Assembly (NCBI GenBank): GCA_023159155.1
Contig: JAJNNX010000067.1
Coordinates: forward strand, 186,001-250,000
DNA length: 64,000 nucleotides
Direction of reading: 5' to 3'
DNA from: Ustulina deusta
Taxonomy: Eukaryota > Ascomycota > Sordariomycetes > Xylariales > Xylariaceae
The position numbers were made by a program, and so were the translations under genes. How positions within the stretch are numbered: position 1 is the first letter of the stretch; every line of letters starts with the position of its first letter. Of the stretch, positions 39,386 through 50,657 are shown piece after piece. The notes under the pieces were generated by a model, which made no database searches, was not told the origin of the DNA, and worked only from the letters and a program-made list of their open reading frames with translations.

Positions 39386-39470
39386 AAGGTTCGATATTTA
39401 TAATTGTGTCTTTAAAACAGATCCTAGCAGAGCAGGTTATTATAAATAACTGGGCCCATTTTATGAGGAT
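39386..39470 (-). mobile_element. LINE 5' truncated end (RT fragment, barely mutated)
   Basis: On the minus strand this 85-bp piece reads IKWAQLFIIT, then CSARICFKDTIINIEPF. Across the excised element B it runs in frame into YGLLQELLASF of the fragment at 10323-11134. That is the normal order in a LINE RT: the stretch before, then the conserved G-x-P-Q-G block. The element stops here, inside the RT, directly at the right 15-bp duplication, so it was 5'-truncated at insertion, as LINEs often are. Its base composition is near normal while the rest of the LINE is AT-converted. Confidence 0.8.
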
Positions 39471-39485
39471 CATTCGAGCCATAAT
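39471..39485. repeat. Right 15-bp target site duplication of the LINE
   Basis: CATTCGAGCCATAAT, identical to 3480-3494. It marks the right edge of the whole nest. Joining 3479 to 39471 would give the empty site. Confidence 0.85.
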
Positions 39486-40515
39486 AACAAAAATATTGCA
39501 TACAAATGTTGAGGACTTGGCATGGAAGCTTCCAAGACTGGATGTTTGCGGAACCAAAAATGGAGTCCCTTATCCTACCTGCAACCCCCAGGCCGGAGTC
39601 CATTCTATAACCACTTCTCCATTAAATCTAAACACAATCGTTAATTTAAGTCATTGTTGCAAGGTTTGACTTAGGAAAAGCTCATTTTAGAAGGTGATCT
39701 AATACATGGTGTAATATGGTCCGAAAGGGACTGCGAACAATTTATGGTGATAGGATGGAGAAAATAGTTGCATTTCAAGTTGTAGTTCAGTCTCTAACTC
39801 TATACGACGTACATAGGATCTAGATACTGACACTGACAATTGGGGTCTATAAGATGACTCACACTGGATCGTCGTGGCTTAAAGAAACATAGCAGGCGAG
39901 CGCTACTATGTAGAGAACAGCAAAAGGCCACTAGTTGTCCCCGCACCACAGGTTAGCTCGACCACACCTAAAAAACCTCACTCCCAAATTAGTATCACTG
40001 TTCGTGTTATTTTTTTGTCTTATTTGGCCAATCGCGGGGACCATAGCTATATATATATTATAGTATACTTATTATGCCGGCCCAGGACAAGTAGCTGAGG
40101 TGATTTTATATACGGTACAATTCCATCTAGCGTTGGGAGTATATAATCCCGAGATAATTGTTCAACTGTCCACTAAGCCTAGATCAACGCTTGGCGGAAC
40201 ACGCATCTATTTTGGGCGTAGTATTTCAGCGCTTCCACTGAGGGAGTGCGGGGTGATTATGAATCGGTCCCCTCACATTATTCAGGCATTCTAATGCGAT
40301 TCGATTGAATTGTACGTCATCTTGGAAGCGTATGGTGTATTCCTTCCAGTCAATATCAGTCATAGTCGGTGTAGAAATACCCTTGAGAACTAATATATAA
40401 CTTCCTCCTCTGATTACCGCTTGTTCATAACTGAGTTTCATCTATTGTCAGCAAGGCAACACCTTTTCTATCTATCTACTACTTAAGCCTATACGAAGAA
40501 AAGGGAAAAGGAAGA
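39486..40515. other. Intergenic, no supported gene
   Basis: Normal composition. A minus-strand frame at 40226-40441 starts with ATG and is open for 71 codons just upstream of the next gene, but it has no recognisable motif and lies where that gene's promoter should be. I leave it unannotated. I saw no transposon ends here. Confidence 0.4.
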
Positions 40516-41186
40516 ATGGCAGAAACAGCTAAGAGCTTTCGGCAGACGGTTGGCGTGCCGCCCTCAACAGCCTCAACCAGTGATAGTGTTCTGGTCATTA
40601 TTGACGCCCAGAACGAGTATGCCACCGGCCTCCTTAGGACGGAGAACGTCGAGAGCACTCGGGCAGCTAATGCCGCTCTGCTCGAGAAATACCGCGCTGC
40701 CAACGCACCGGTTGTGCACGTGGTGCACAAGACCCCCGACGGCGCCCCAGTCTTCACGCCTGGCACCCCTCTGGCTGACGAATTCGACGAGCTCAAGCCT
40801 AAGGATAGCGAGAGCGTCGTGGTAAAGCAGGCGCCCGGGTCTTTCACCGGAACCCAGCTGCAGGAGATCCTGGAGAAGACGGGCCGCAAGAAGGTTGTTC
40901 TGACGGGGTACATGGTGAGTTCCCCCATGTGACCCTAACCGCAAAGCATAATGGGACGCAATAATCTACTAACGAGGTGTCGTGTTTCCCATTCCTATAG
41001 GCCCATGTCTGCGTCTCTACGACTGCTCGCCAAGCCGCTGAGAAAGGCTGGGATGTCATTATCCCTAAGGATGCTGTGGGCGACCGCCACATTCCTGGCG
41101 TAGATGCTGCGGAGCTAGTTCGTGTGGCACTTAGCGAGATCGCCGATGCTTTTGGGACTATTGTTGAAAGCAAGGAGATTTCATGA
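40516..41186 (+). CDS. Isochorismatase-family cysteine hydrolase
   Basis: Two exons, 40516-40914 and 41001-41186, with an 86-bp intron (GTGAGT..TATAG), give 194 aa, the usual size of stand-alone family members. The N-terminal strand [12 protein letters not shown] carries the catalytic Asp (D30), [10 protein letters not shown] the Lys (K104), and [15 protein letters not shown] the nucleophile Cys (C137) right after the splice junction, so the triad is complete and the join is well supported. There is no signal peptide, so it is presumably cytosolic. The family hydrolyses amides or vinyl ethers (nicotinamide, N-carbamoyl compounds, isochorismate); the substrate cannot be told from sequence. The start is the first ATG in frame, with A at -3. 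It is the gene nearest the transposon nest, about 1 kb from its edge, and looks intact. Confidence 0.9.
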
Positions 41187-44062
41187 TTGGGATAGCTCTC
41201 GCGAGTAGGGGCACAAGGAAGACCAATCGATGGTCAAGACCCTCCCATGGAACCGTGTCATGCACACCGCTCTGTCATGGTGAGGCTTATTGGCACTGAA
41301 GAGGTATCATATGTATGAAAACAAGCATATGAAACACCACTAGTCGCTTAATTTAGAAGCAGTCATACATACCTGCACCACGCAACGCAACAATAATAGT
41401 GTTGAAATATTACTGCTTTGGTGTCAAGTGGCGCTACAGCTGTGGTTGTTGTTTTCATCAAGTAGTATCAAAGCTACCGTCCGGAATAGCTTCTTCTAGT
41501 TCCACGAAATAACGCCGACAGCTCACACCAAATTTAACTTCTAGAAAAAGGCTAGGTCTACCACTGCGACTCGGCCACACCCATATTCTTTCATCAATGC
41601 CATCAAACACCCTTGGCCGGTAGCCGCTTTACCGAACTGATAGGTAGTGGGTATGATAAATGAAATTTCCGTGATGTTTGGCATTGAAACGGACGTGGCA
41701 TAGATGGCCTATATTTCGCAAGGATGCTCTTACTACATGCGAGTCTGATGCGCTGACTCTACATGCTGCTTCTATTTACCCATCTTACCCCTGTCTTGTA
41801 ATAGCGTGCCTTTCGAGGCTACCTGTACAACGGATCTGCAAACTTACCTAGCTTTTCCTTTCTTCATAAAACCACACAAGTCATATTACACGCTGAGTCC
41901 TCGCCCTTTGTGTAGAGCACTGTGACCTGCAGGCTCTGCCTAGGCTACTACATGTCCGAGTTAGAATAATCTGCTTCCTTAGAGTGGTGTCAACAAGAGC
42001 TGTAAAAGTGTAGGTGCAGCGATACCAGGCCTGGGAATGAGTGCCTAAATGCTTCTCTTTCCATGTATAATGTTGTAAAAGCGACTAAAAAGGTGCATGC
42101 GGCTCAAAGTATGTGCTTTCATTGGCCAATGGAACCTCGGATACGAACCCCCTGGGCAAATCAATTAACTGCCGCGCGGGAATTAGTCTAGGTATCCCTT
42201 GCCCTCTGTCCGTGTTGTGTATCCCCGAGTTTGGGCTTGTTGTAGCATCCACGCCCCCCCAGCGAGAGCCCATGCACGAGGTTGTCGATCGGCCTCCAAT
42301 TCTCACCATTTGGATCTGAAGTATTATAACGATCTGAATGGGAGTAGCATCAATCCGCTTCTTTGCAACGTATTGAATGCCGCGGGCTTGGGTTGTTTTG
42401 GGCAGGGGGTTACATAACGCCCCCCGCAGGTGACATCATCACCGAAGGCCATCCTCAAAAACTGAATGATTCTCATGGCCGCTGTAATGGCGAGGACAGT
42501 GTAACCTCAAGACTTTCTTGGCACGGCTCGAGACATCCCCCGAAGGTATAAAACGATTCCAGTTGTATATGGCAGTCGCATGGCACGTGTGAGTTTGGCT
42601 ATCCCATTTGGCCAGTCGCCATATCTGCGTTTTGGAACGTAACACCACTGGCTTGGTTGGTTCTCGTCATTGTAGGCAGAGCTATGGTCACACTTACGAT
42701 GGCTCGCTTGGTTCAGACATGCAATGAGAGGGTATAGCTGTTTTAGTGTTTATGGGAAACCACCATTAATTGCCTTTTACTGTTGTTCAGTCGATCTCAC
42801 CTCTGAAGAATCCTAGGAAGAAATGTAGCTCCTTTGCAAGTATTGTAGATGCCTGTATATGGACCGATTCTGCGCTCAATACAACCCCAGGAAGGGACGC
42901 TGCTGATATGCCTGTCTTGTCGGTGAGGTTGCAATTTGGGATGGAGACAAATTGCCGTCTTATCGTATTTTCCTCACAACTTCTGGTTGAGTAGTACACA
43001 CGTGCTGTAGCAAGACATTGAAACGCTAGATCCCATTAGCTACATAATCCCATTGTGATTAATTATATAGAGAGAGTATGGATATGAGGGTTATGGAAGA
43101 CTAGATAGTTATATAGCGGTATTAGATTGCTTTGTTTATTGATTTACACGTTCCTTAGATCTTGGCTTGCTGGTGTTCTTGCCCACAAACCAGAAGCTGT
43201 CTAGTAGGTAGTAGTTATAGTCAAGCTTAAAAAAATGCACACGAGGCAATTGGCATGTCGGCATGCAGTCAGCAAGGGCCATGCATATGCATATGTAGGT
43301 ACCTACCTAGCCGCGGTTTCATCCTTCACAACCGAACACTTGAGAAACTCTTACTATTGGTGGATAAGAGTAAGTGCAATTTGTGGAATGAAAACGGTAG
43401 AAGCAGTAAGAAGGAGGACGAGGTTTAGAATCCATCTTTTCGGACTCAAGGCGATATTTAGTCCATGCACTTGCTTGCGAGTAATACCCTGCAATGTGTA
43501 CCAATCGCTGCCTCACTTGCATTCACTATCGCCCTGAGAGACGGGTCAGATTTGTCATCAATATTATTACCGATCTCAGCATCCCCAGCTTGCCTATTTC
43601 TCTTGTTTTAATGCTCGCCATATCTACAGCCTAGAAACGCAGGATAAACCTCTCTCATTCGCTGTAGGCGGCGGGTAAGCTTTGGGGTGTTTGGTGCAAT
43701 CCGCTGTACTCATACTAAGAAGGAGTCAAACAGCGCTTTAAGTGTAGCTCAGCTAACTTTTATTGCCAAGTTAGGTGCGAGTGCGGAAGGGAGCTGTAAG
43801 TTCATAGTCATTACGTTCTTCGGCTTCTCCATGTTCAGCCCCATAAAACAAAACTAACGGCCCCTTCAGGGACTATGGTGCTTTCTGCTTTAGTAGGTGA
43901 CGTCGAGATTATTGTCGGGTTTCTTGTCACATCGATTAATATGACCTACCGGCTGCTTGACTATTTCATTTTCACACGGCCCGCGAAAAGCAGATTAAAG
44001 GGCACAAGCACCAGAGAGCCCATAGAAGAGCTAGCTGCCGCAGGGAGGTTGCATTGGGACTG
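41187..44062. other. Long gene-free stretch
   Basis: Nearly 2.9 kb of normal-GC sequence without a gene I can support. Several 60-100 codon frames on both strands (for example 42085-42309 minus, 42787-42999 minus, 43235-43537 plus) have no motif and no splice-consistent partners. Some may be eroded coding sequence, but none can be assigned. Confidence 0.4.
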
Positions 44063-44218
44063 CATCCTTTTCTACCGGGCTAAAAATGCAGTGAAACTGT
44101 TTGGGACTTTTTCCACCCTACCGGGATTGTTATTGCAGGGAACTTCTATGAGGGGTTGAGGGGTGAGTGGGGAGGCTGTGTTTTTTTCGCTGCATTTTTA
44201 GCCCTGTAGAAAAGGATG
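44063..44218. mobile_element. Small inverted-repeat element (MITE-like)
   Basis: CATCCTTTTCTACCGGGCTA.. at 44063-44091 is repeated in inverse at 44190-44218 with one mismatch in 29 bp. With mismatches the repeat reaches about 38 bp, extending three bases outward and five inward. The interior is about 100 bp and non-coding, so the size and shape are those of a MITE or other non-autonomous DNA transposon. I could not find a convincing target duplication. A third partial copy of the inner end (CTGCATTTTTAGG) lies at about 44280-44292 in the same orientation as the right arm, hinting at a tandem or older copy. Confidence 0.65.
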
Positions 44219-44450
44219 GAGTTGCTTTCTAATAGGAGCGCTAATAATTCCTGTTTCTTCCAGGCATACATCATCTTCACTGCATTTTTAGGTCTAAGGA
44301 GGACATTCATGACTACAGTAGGTATTATTTTATTATCCAGTATGTTCTATCAACTTAGCTTTACACACCAGCATATCTGGTTCAAATGTTGCTTTATATA
44401 TGATTCCTGGTGCCGGTTTAGGGAGGCATATTCTTAAGTTTCCACGGCGC

Positions 44451-45648
44451 TTAAACTTTCGGTGGATTGGGATTTTTCTTAGGAGGCTCCGTCTCGACTA
44501 TCACCGTTTCATCGGCCCTCTCCAGCTCCCCATCGTCCGGGATCCCGTTTTGCTCGGGCGCTTTCAAGAAACCCCTCTTATCGGCCTCGAGGAACGCCGA
44601 GAAGAAAATGTCGGCCATCAATGCGTATCCGTGATCGTACGGGTGTGTGCCGTCCGCCGAGATGTCTGCGGGAACGGGGCGATCGGGTAGCCCCTGCTCG
44701 CAATGCATCTCGGCCATAACAATGGGTCTGCCCTCGCGCTGCAGATCAGAGGCAAGTTTCCGGATCTGGATGTTCAGATCGAGGATGCACGGCTCCTTGT
44801 CACGAACTGTGTTCGTCAGGAGGGTCGACATGATGATCGTCGCCTGGGGAGAGGTTACAAATAGATAATTGATCAGATCACGCATGCGTTGGCCGGCATT
44901 CACCGTGTCGTGTTTCTGTAGGCAGTCGTTACTGCCGACGTGGAGGACGAAGACGTTCGGCTTCGTGCTGGGCACGATACGGGTCGAGTGATCGTGGATT
45001 TGGTCGATCCGGTTGCCTGGGTATGCTTCCAGGTCGTTGTCTTTGAACGCGCCGACGCGCTGGGATCCGACAAAGTTAACAGGGTTTCCCAGAGCCCCGA
45101 GTCTGTCGCGTAAGGGAGATCGGAACCCTAGCTTGCCAATAGATACGTCACCACGCGTGACAGAAGCCCCGAGGAACATGACTCGGAGAGGAATACCCGA
45201 GCCGAGAGGTGTTGACAACGTGTTTGAAGTTGATGTGTTCTCTGCCGAAGCGATAATACTAGAGTTCAAGGAAGATTCGATGACCGAAAGCTGTTCAAAG
45301 ACGTCGTTGAGGGTTTTAGAACCTGGGCGCTTATCGGATGAGGAGGATATATTCTGAGGCGGCTGCCATTCTGCGGTTCCATTCTCCGGAGTGTTGACGC
45401 TAGAGTCTCCACGATATGAAAAATAATCGACTTCGATAGTGTTTAAGAAAAAATAAGCTACAAGGAGGTCAGTTTCGAGCTCTAATGTTGTGTGTTAGGT
45501 GGAATCCTGTCTTCGAGGCTCGCTACTTACTCAGTAGACTGATTGTTATTACTAAAAGCGCAAAAAGAAAAGCAGCTCTCCGGCCGTGTATAGCATTTAT
45601 GAAACCACGCCAGTCGTCCTTTTTGGACGTGCCCGTCGTGACGCCCAT
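44451..45648 (-). CDS. Membrane-anchored SGNH/GDSL hydrolase
   Basis: Exon 1 is 45531-45648 and exon 2 is 44451-45457, with a 73-bp intron (GTAAGT..TTGTAG), giving 374 aa. Residues about 25-44 (AAFLFALLVITISLLTYFFL) form one hydrophobic helix after a basic N-terminus, so it is a type II signal anchor. Residues 50-130 are a Ser/Thr-rich linker. The hydrolase domain has block I MFLGASVTRG (Ser138), block III HVGSNDC (Asn216) and block V DGTHP (Asp308, His311), so the catalytic set is complete. The closest type is the small secreted or membrane SGNH esterases related to carbohydrate esterase family 3; the substrate is not known. A Pro-rich tail (EPPKKNPNPPKV) ends the protein. The ATG at 45648 is chosen because it alone gives the anchor and a correct splice. 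Confidence 0.9.
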
Positions 45649-47159
45649 ATTCCTATATTCCTGTGAGTCGACAGCCTCTTTTAGTCTCTTGGTTGGCTGC
45701 CCAATCGTCTATGTTGAGTAGGGTGATTCACAGACGATGTCACCACTCCTGAGAATTTTCATAGGGCTAGGAGCACAAGTTAAGTTATATGTGCATGGTG
45801 TCAGGTGCACGTTACATGGCATGGGCAACTAATGTAGGGGAGAGTCGGAAATAGGTACACAAGTCACAGCAATCCACCCCTTCCAGGCACGCCTCATCTC
45901 TTGGCGGAACACAGCACCTACATATCCATGTACCTATTAACAAGAAATGATAAGGTTATGCCAAGACCAAGTCTAACCTGAAATTTCGGTACCCCTTCGT
46001 CATACGGATACGCCGTATATCTCCAGTCATTGGTCCCCGGTATGTTGTCGACAAGGTTAAACCATTCTGTCACCTACCTCTAGAGTTCAGCTGTAGCATG
46101 GGTCCTAAAAGGAACACCAACTCTGGATAATTGCCTCCCGAGTCGGAGGGTACGTCTGAGTTGAGTGAACTAAGAGGAGGGAGGGTTTCCTGTATAGAGA
46201 ATCCCATGCAGAACAAGAAAATGATGAAAAAGAGTTTTTGCTATTTTGGCCTGGACTATCTGCCACAAGTTGCGGATCGATCCATGAATCTAGCATAGTC
46301 GAGATCCGTCCTACCAAAATAGGCAATGGATTTAGCAGGGATCTTATCTCTGCCCACCAACGAAGCTTCGCTCATTGGAAACGCCTATACAGTGTGTCTA
46401 CCTAGTATATGTTGTGCCTTTGAGCGGATAATTGGTGTTTTATCGTACAGTAGAATTCCGTGCCTCGATGGAGATAGATAATCGACATGCATCTACCGTA
46501 AGGGGAATAAATAGGCACTGTCCCTCGTACCTCCCTCCGGTATAGACTAGGTAGGGATGCGTAGTATAGATAAACCCCTGTTAAGATGAAATCTGGCATT
46601 ACCAAGCATTTGTATACGATACCCGACCCGACCCGACCCTTAATGTCAGCCCTGTCTCAGCGGAGCGTACCGCCGCTACGATACCCTAGTGGTGAGATGG
46701 TAAATTGTCTAGTCTTTTAGCTGCCAAGCAAAATTTACAGGCAACAGTGCGACGGCGGTCTTGGTGATGCTTATTTAACATTCCTTTAACCTCATCTCAT
46801 ATTTATCTCGAAGTGCGAGGCGGCAGATTAGATGGCGAATATTCGAGCGCGGGGTTGGTGCTCACTGCAACGCGACAGCGTCCCATCAACGCCAGGACGG
46901 GTAGCCTAAATAAATGTCGGTTGAATACTACAAGTATTTCAGCTTGGCGTATAGCTTTTGGGCACAGAGCCATCTGGGGCAGAATGCCATCCGCTCCCCG
47001 GCTATTGCTATAATGAGTGCTGCCTCCGTTCGGGGAGCATTTACCCGAGTACCGGGTGGCCCTTGAAGGCGGTACCATTACGACCTACGGAGGATGTGCA
47101 CTCCGATCACTTCACGATATAAACCACGAGTTGCTATATCAATCATCAAGGTAAATACC
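45649..47159. other. Intergenic between divergent SGNH and GH79 genes
   Basis: 1.5 kb separating the starts of two genes that point away from each other, so it should hold both promoters. No coding frame is supported. A short tandem (three copies of CCCGA) lies at about 46624-46639. A TATA-like ATATAAACC occurs at 47117-47125, 35-43 bp before the GH79 start. Confidence 0.4.
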
Positions 47160-48752
47160 ATGGCGCCCTTCTTCGGACACGTAATCGCTGCATTGGCCGG
47201 CTTGACGTCTACGGCTGCGGCCGTGATGTTCACGATCCCGTCTCAAGCGCACACGGGAAACTACAAGTATGCTTCAGTCGATCCAGCGCCCGTCGGTATT
47301 TCTTTCGAGTTCTTTGCGTTCCCGTCATACTTCACGAACGTCACCGCTACGACGCAATGCCTCTCCAATTGGAAAGATTTGACAGGTGTTTGGCCGCCGA
47401 TCCGTATTGGTGGTACTACGCAAGACCGCGCGCAATACGATGCGACGACAACAGCCTACGTAGTCTACACCGTCTCGAATGCTGCGGATGCTCCCGCGAG
47501 CCTGACATTTGGGTCGAGTTTCATGACACTAGCGAATAAGTATAGCGGTAGCGTAGTCGTCGGTTTGAATAGGGGCAAGAATAACATTCAAAACACGATT
47601 GACGCAGCCAAGGCTGCAGTGAATGGGATGAGCAACCTGCTAGCAATTGAGCTAGGAAATGAACCCGAGTGTAGGCCACGGACTTCTCTCATGGGGCTTG
47701 TTGGCGCGGTCAGGGACAGAACTGACTGAACAAATAGATTACCCTTCGAACGGGCAGCCGATCGCTTCTGGATCCTGGAACCCGTCCATAGATGCAGCAT
47801 CGCAGAACAACTGGGCAATGTCGATAGGATCTGCTCTGAACAAGCGAGACATTATCCAGGCTGGCAACTCGAACGACTCGCCGCCAACCTGGGGTGCGGC
47901 CGAGCTGATAGCAACGCAGAACGCTACGGTTAAGCAGTACATTCATGACTATGCTCATCACAACTACCCCGGTGGGACGATTACGTCGCTTATGAGCCAC
48001 AGAGGGATCTCGAACAACCTGCACGTCTTCGACGCGGACGTCGCTGCGGCGCTGCGAGAGGGTAAGCAGTATATCTTCGGGGAGACGAATTCTGGTATGT
48101 GCCCTTCCTTTAGCCCGGTATATCGTGCCATTCCTATTTATTTTACTGCTGTAACTGATAACACTGTGAAGTTTCCGGAGGTGGTGCGGCAGCAGTCTCA
48201 CCTACCTTCGGAGCGGCGCTCTGGACGATGGACTACGTGCTCCGAGCGACATACAGCAACATCTCGCGTACCTACTTCCATCATGGGACGGTAGGTAACT
48301 GCCAGTATTGCTTCTGGGGCCGATACAGTATGGGGGCTCCGTACTATGGCGCCTATGCAGCGACGGCGTTCATGGCAAATGCCACATCTCTCACCGCGGT
48401 CGACGACGGCACTTCCAATTATGCAGCCTATGTAACGTTCGACTCAGCGGGAGCACCGTTACGGACACTGCTGTATAACTCGGACTATTATGCCGGCAGC
48501 GGTACCCGATCAAGCCAGTCCTTTGATCTCCAAGGATTGACGGGAACCTCGGTTAGAGCGAAGAGGCTCACTGGAGATAGCGCGATCGCTAGGGTTGATC
48601 AAGGTGGCAAGGTGGCCTTTGGTGGCCAGACATTTACGAATGGAGACTGTACGATCAGTGGTAGCGAAACGTTCGAGACTCTGGCCGTGAGCGGTGGGCA
48701 GGCTACCGTTTCTCTAAAAGCGAGCGAGGCTCTGCTTGTTTACTTGAAGTGA
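47160..48752 (+). CDS. Secreted GH79 beta-glucuronidase-like glycoside hydrolase
   Basis: Three exons, 47160-47670, 47738-48094 and 48172-48752, with introns of 67 bp (GTAGGC..AATAG) and 77 bp (GTATGT..GTGAAG), encode 482 aa. A signal peptide covers about residues 1-21 (MAPFFGHVIAALAGLTSTAA). IGISFEFF-like and WPPIRIGGTTQDR motifs open the (beta/alpha)8 domain. ELGNEPEY carries the acid/base Glu168 at the first splice junction, and FGETNSVSGGG the nucleophile Glu286 at the second; both joins restore family motifs. The C-terminal third (after about residue 390) is the beta-sandwich domain of family 79. Known fungal members release glucuronic acid or 4-O-methyl-glucuronic acid from arabinogalactan side chains or related glycans, acting outside the cell. 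An upstream in-frame ATG at 47094 is rejected because it would bury the signal peptide. It may act in the same cell-wall space as the neighbouring SGNH hydrolase, but that is inference. Confidence 0.92.
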
Positions 48753-49654
48753 TATTAGGGGACTAAGGCGACCGCCTGGCCGCCTAGAAGAAGAAAAAAA
48801 CGGAGGTGTAGAATATGAGCAATATAAAAAAGCAACCTCTACACTATAGACAGACCAACGATGATGGGAGCTCAACCACCAGGAAGAGTAGTATCCGTAA
48901 CCATGCCGAAAACCTGCCACAATGGCTATAGCAATAGCCAACACGCACATCTTGGCGTACGCGGTTATTCTGCTGCCAAGCCATGCTAAGCAAATCCTTC
49001 TCGGACTCCACACAGCGAGAACATGTCCACATCCCTATTCGACAAAGGCGAGTTGTCTTAATATAGGAGGGCTGGGCTTGCATTCGGAAAAAAGTCTTGA
49101 TGGCATTGAAGTAATCCTTTGTTGCGACCTTACCTTGCACGGACTCTAGGGGCTAGCCCCCTTCTGCCGCCCCAATTCGCTGTCTACAGTTGACAGATGT
49201 TCGAAGGAAAGAGAAAGACTCAACTTTGTCCCGATAAGAATGCTCCCTATCGCAAGGGGAGTTCAAGATGATCATCACTGATGATCCTCAACCCCAGACC
49301 TTTCATGTTTTCTTTAAAAACCACATTCGTTTCGAGGATGATCGTAGCGATCGTCGACGTAGATCGTGCCGATCGGACTGTAGAAAAACATGGTGCTGGC
49401 GTCCACACAGTGCAGGGTGCCTGAGACGTTCTCTGCCCCGAGCGCTCGAGGGAAAAAGATAAGACAGTTTTTGCCAGATCTGACCCATGAAGATGTGGGA
49501 ACACATCCCACATATCCAGTCTGAGAAAACTTCCGGCCCGCCATTAATTCACCCATGCTCCCCCGAACATGGGGCACAATGCATTCTCGACTGCCGATGG
49601 TCAGACTAAAGATGCCTTTTTTCGGTGTCGTAGAAGTTCGTGATAAGAATTGCG
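48753..49654. other. Intergenic, no supported gene
   Basis: Overlapping minus-strand frames at about 49247-49658 lack motifs and conflict with one another. The downstream part may be the 3' UTR of the minus-strand gene that follows. No repeat noted. Confidence 0.35.
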
Positions 49655-50657
49655 TCACTTGTTCTCTTTAGCTGCTAATTACCAGATGCTAGTTCACTGT
49701 AAGGTAGGTAATGATCATGACAATACTTACTCTCGGGTAACGTCGCTCGAAACGTAGGACCTCGCTTCCTGCGCGTCCGCGTACTCCACGCTTTCTTGAT
49801 GCGATTTACATCTGCCTTGCGCCTCTCGGATTGACCAAGGATCCCCACTTCCAAGCGAATCTTGCTCTCGTACCTAAGAGCCCCATCGTCTGCCCGCAAG
49901 AACTATCGACAGATTGACAATCGAGGAGGTTTTGTTTGACCCGCCGTTTCTGGATGTTGTCTTGACCACCGCTTCCGCCCATACCTTGTTTAGTATGGAA
50001 GGTTCGCCATTGAGTGGCCCGATACATGCTTAGGCAGAGCAACAATAATCGTCACAGTAGGGCCGAACGGGAAACTAGTAAGATGTTTTGATGCTTTTAC
50101 GAACTAGCGATAAGCACCTGTATTAGAGAATTTCTGAACAGCACTATAAAGTAATTCGTATTTGTTCTCAAGTTCGCACTGATATATTCTTGGTTTACAC
50201 ATCCGTTTTCAACGACGGTGCCAAATTCCTCGCCCCTCTCTTCTGACTCGTCCACCACCAGCGTATTCTTCACAACCTCCTTGTCTTCGGTAGCTTGCTT
50301 CATTTTCGTAGCCAAGTGCCCGGCCAGTTCTTCACCGACGTAAATGGAGTCTAGACGGTCATCATCATCCTTATTGTTGACCATATCTTTGTCATCTGCT
50401 CTCTCCTGGAGGCCGTGCTGGTCTTTGCCAGGCGTGTCGTCATTGCCCTCATCGGTGTCATATTCGTTGCTCCCGGCGTCAGCCATATCAGCGTCCACAT
50501 CTTCCTCAGTCCCCCGTTCCCCGGGACATTCTTCCTCATCTCCTTCATCGCCATCACTAATCCGGGAGGCCCCCTTTTTCTCAAACTCGTCCCAGGCATC
50601 GTCCAGCCATTGCATATGTTCTTTATGACTCACACTCATTGGACCGTAAACTTTCAT
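49655..50657 (-). CDS. Acidic hypothetical protein, multi-exon, structure partly unresolved
   Basis: The first exon starts at ATG 50657 (MKVYGPMSVSHKEHMQWLDD) and runs through a long Asp/Glu-rich region. A later exon, CIGPLNGEPSILNK joined across an 82-bp intron (GTATGG..GATAG) to FLRADDGALRYESKIRLEV, continues into a basic stretch (KKAWSTRTRRKRGPTF). It ends at a consensus donor (GAGA, then GTAAGT) near 49741. A last short exon would give a stop near 49655. The intron between the acidic exon and the next one could not be fixed; a GTGTAA donor inside VENGCVN is one option that keeps frame. Acidic N-terminus plus basic tail suggests a nuclear, nucleic-acid- or histone-associated protein, but I do not recognise the family. 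Confidence 0.5.

Noticed and set aside
3495..39470. AT-rich block as a centromere
   Set aside because: Composition alone would allow it, but the block is fully accounted for by individually bounded transposons and gives no independent sign of centromere function.
3480..39485. The block as a Starship-like or other giant cargo transposon, suggested by the 15-bp flanking repeat
   Set aside because: No tyrosine recombinase or cargo gene is visible, and the repeat is explained by a LINE whose RT can be read at both inner edges.
39406..39669. 87-codon plus-strand frame at the right edge of the nest
   Set aside because: It begins inside the LINE fragment and runs through the target duplication; no motif, and the minus strand carries the real RT signal.
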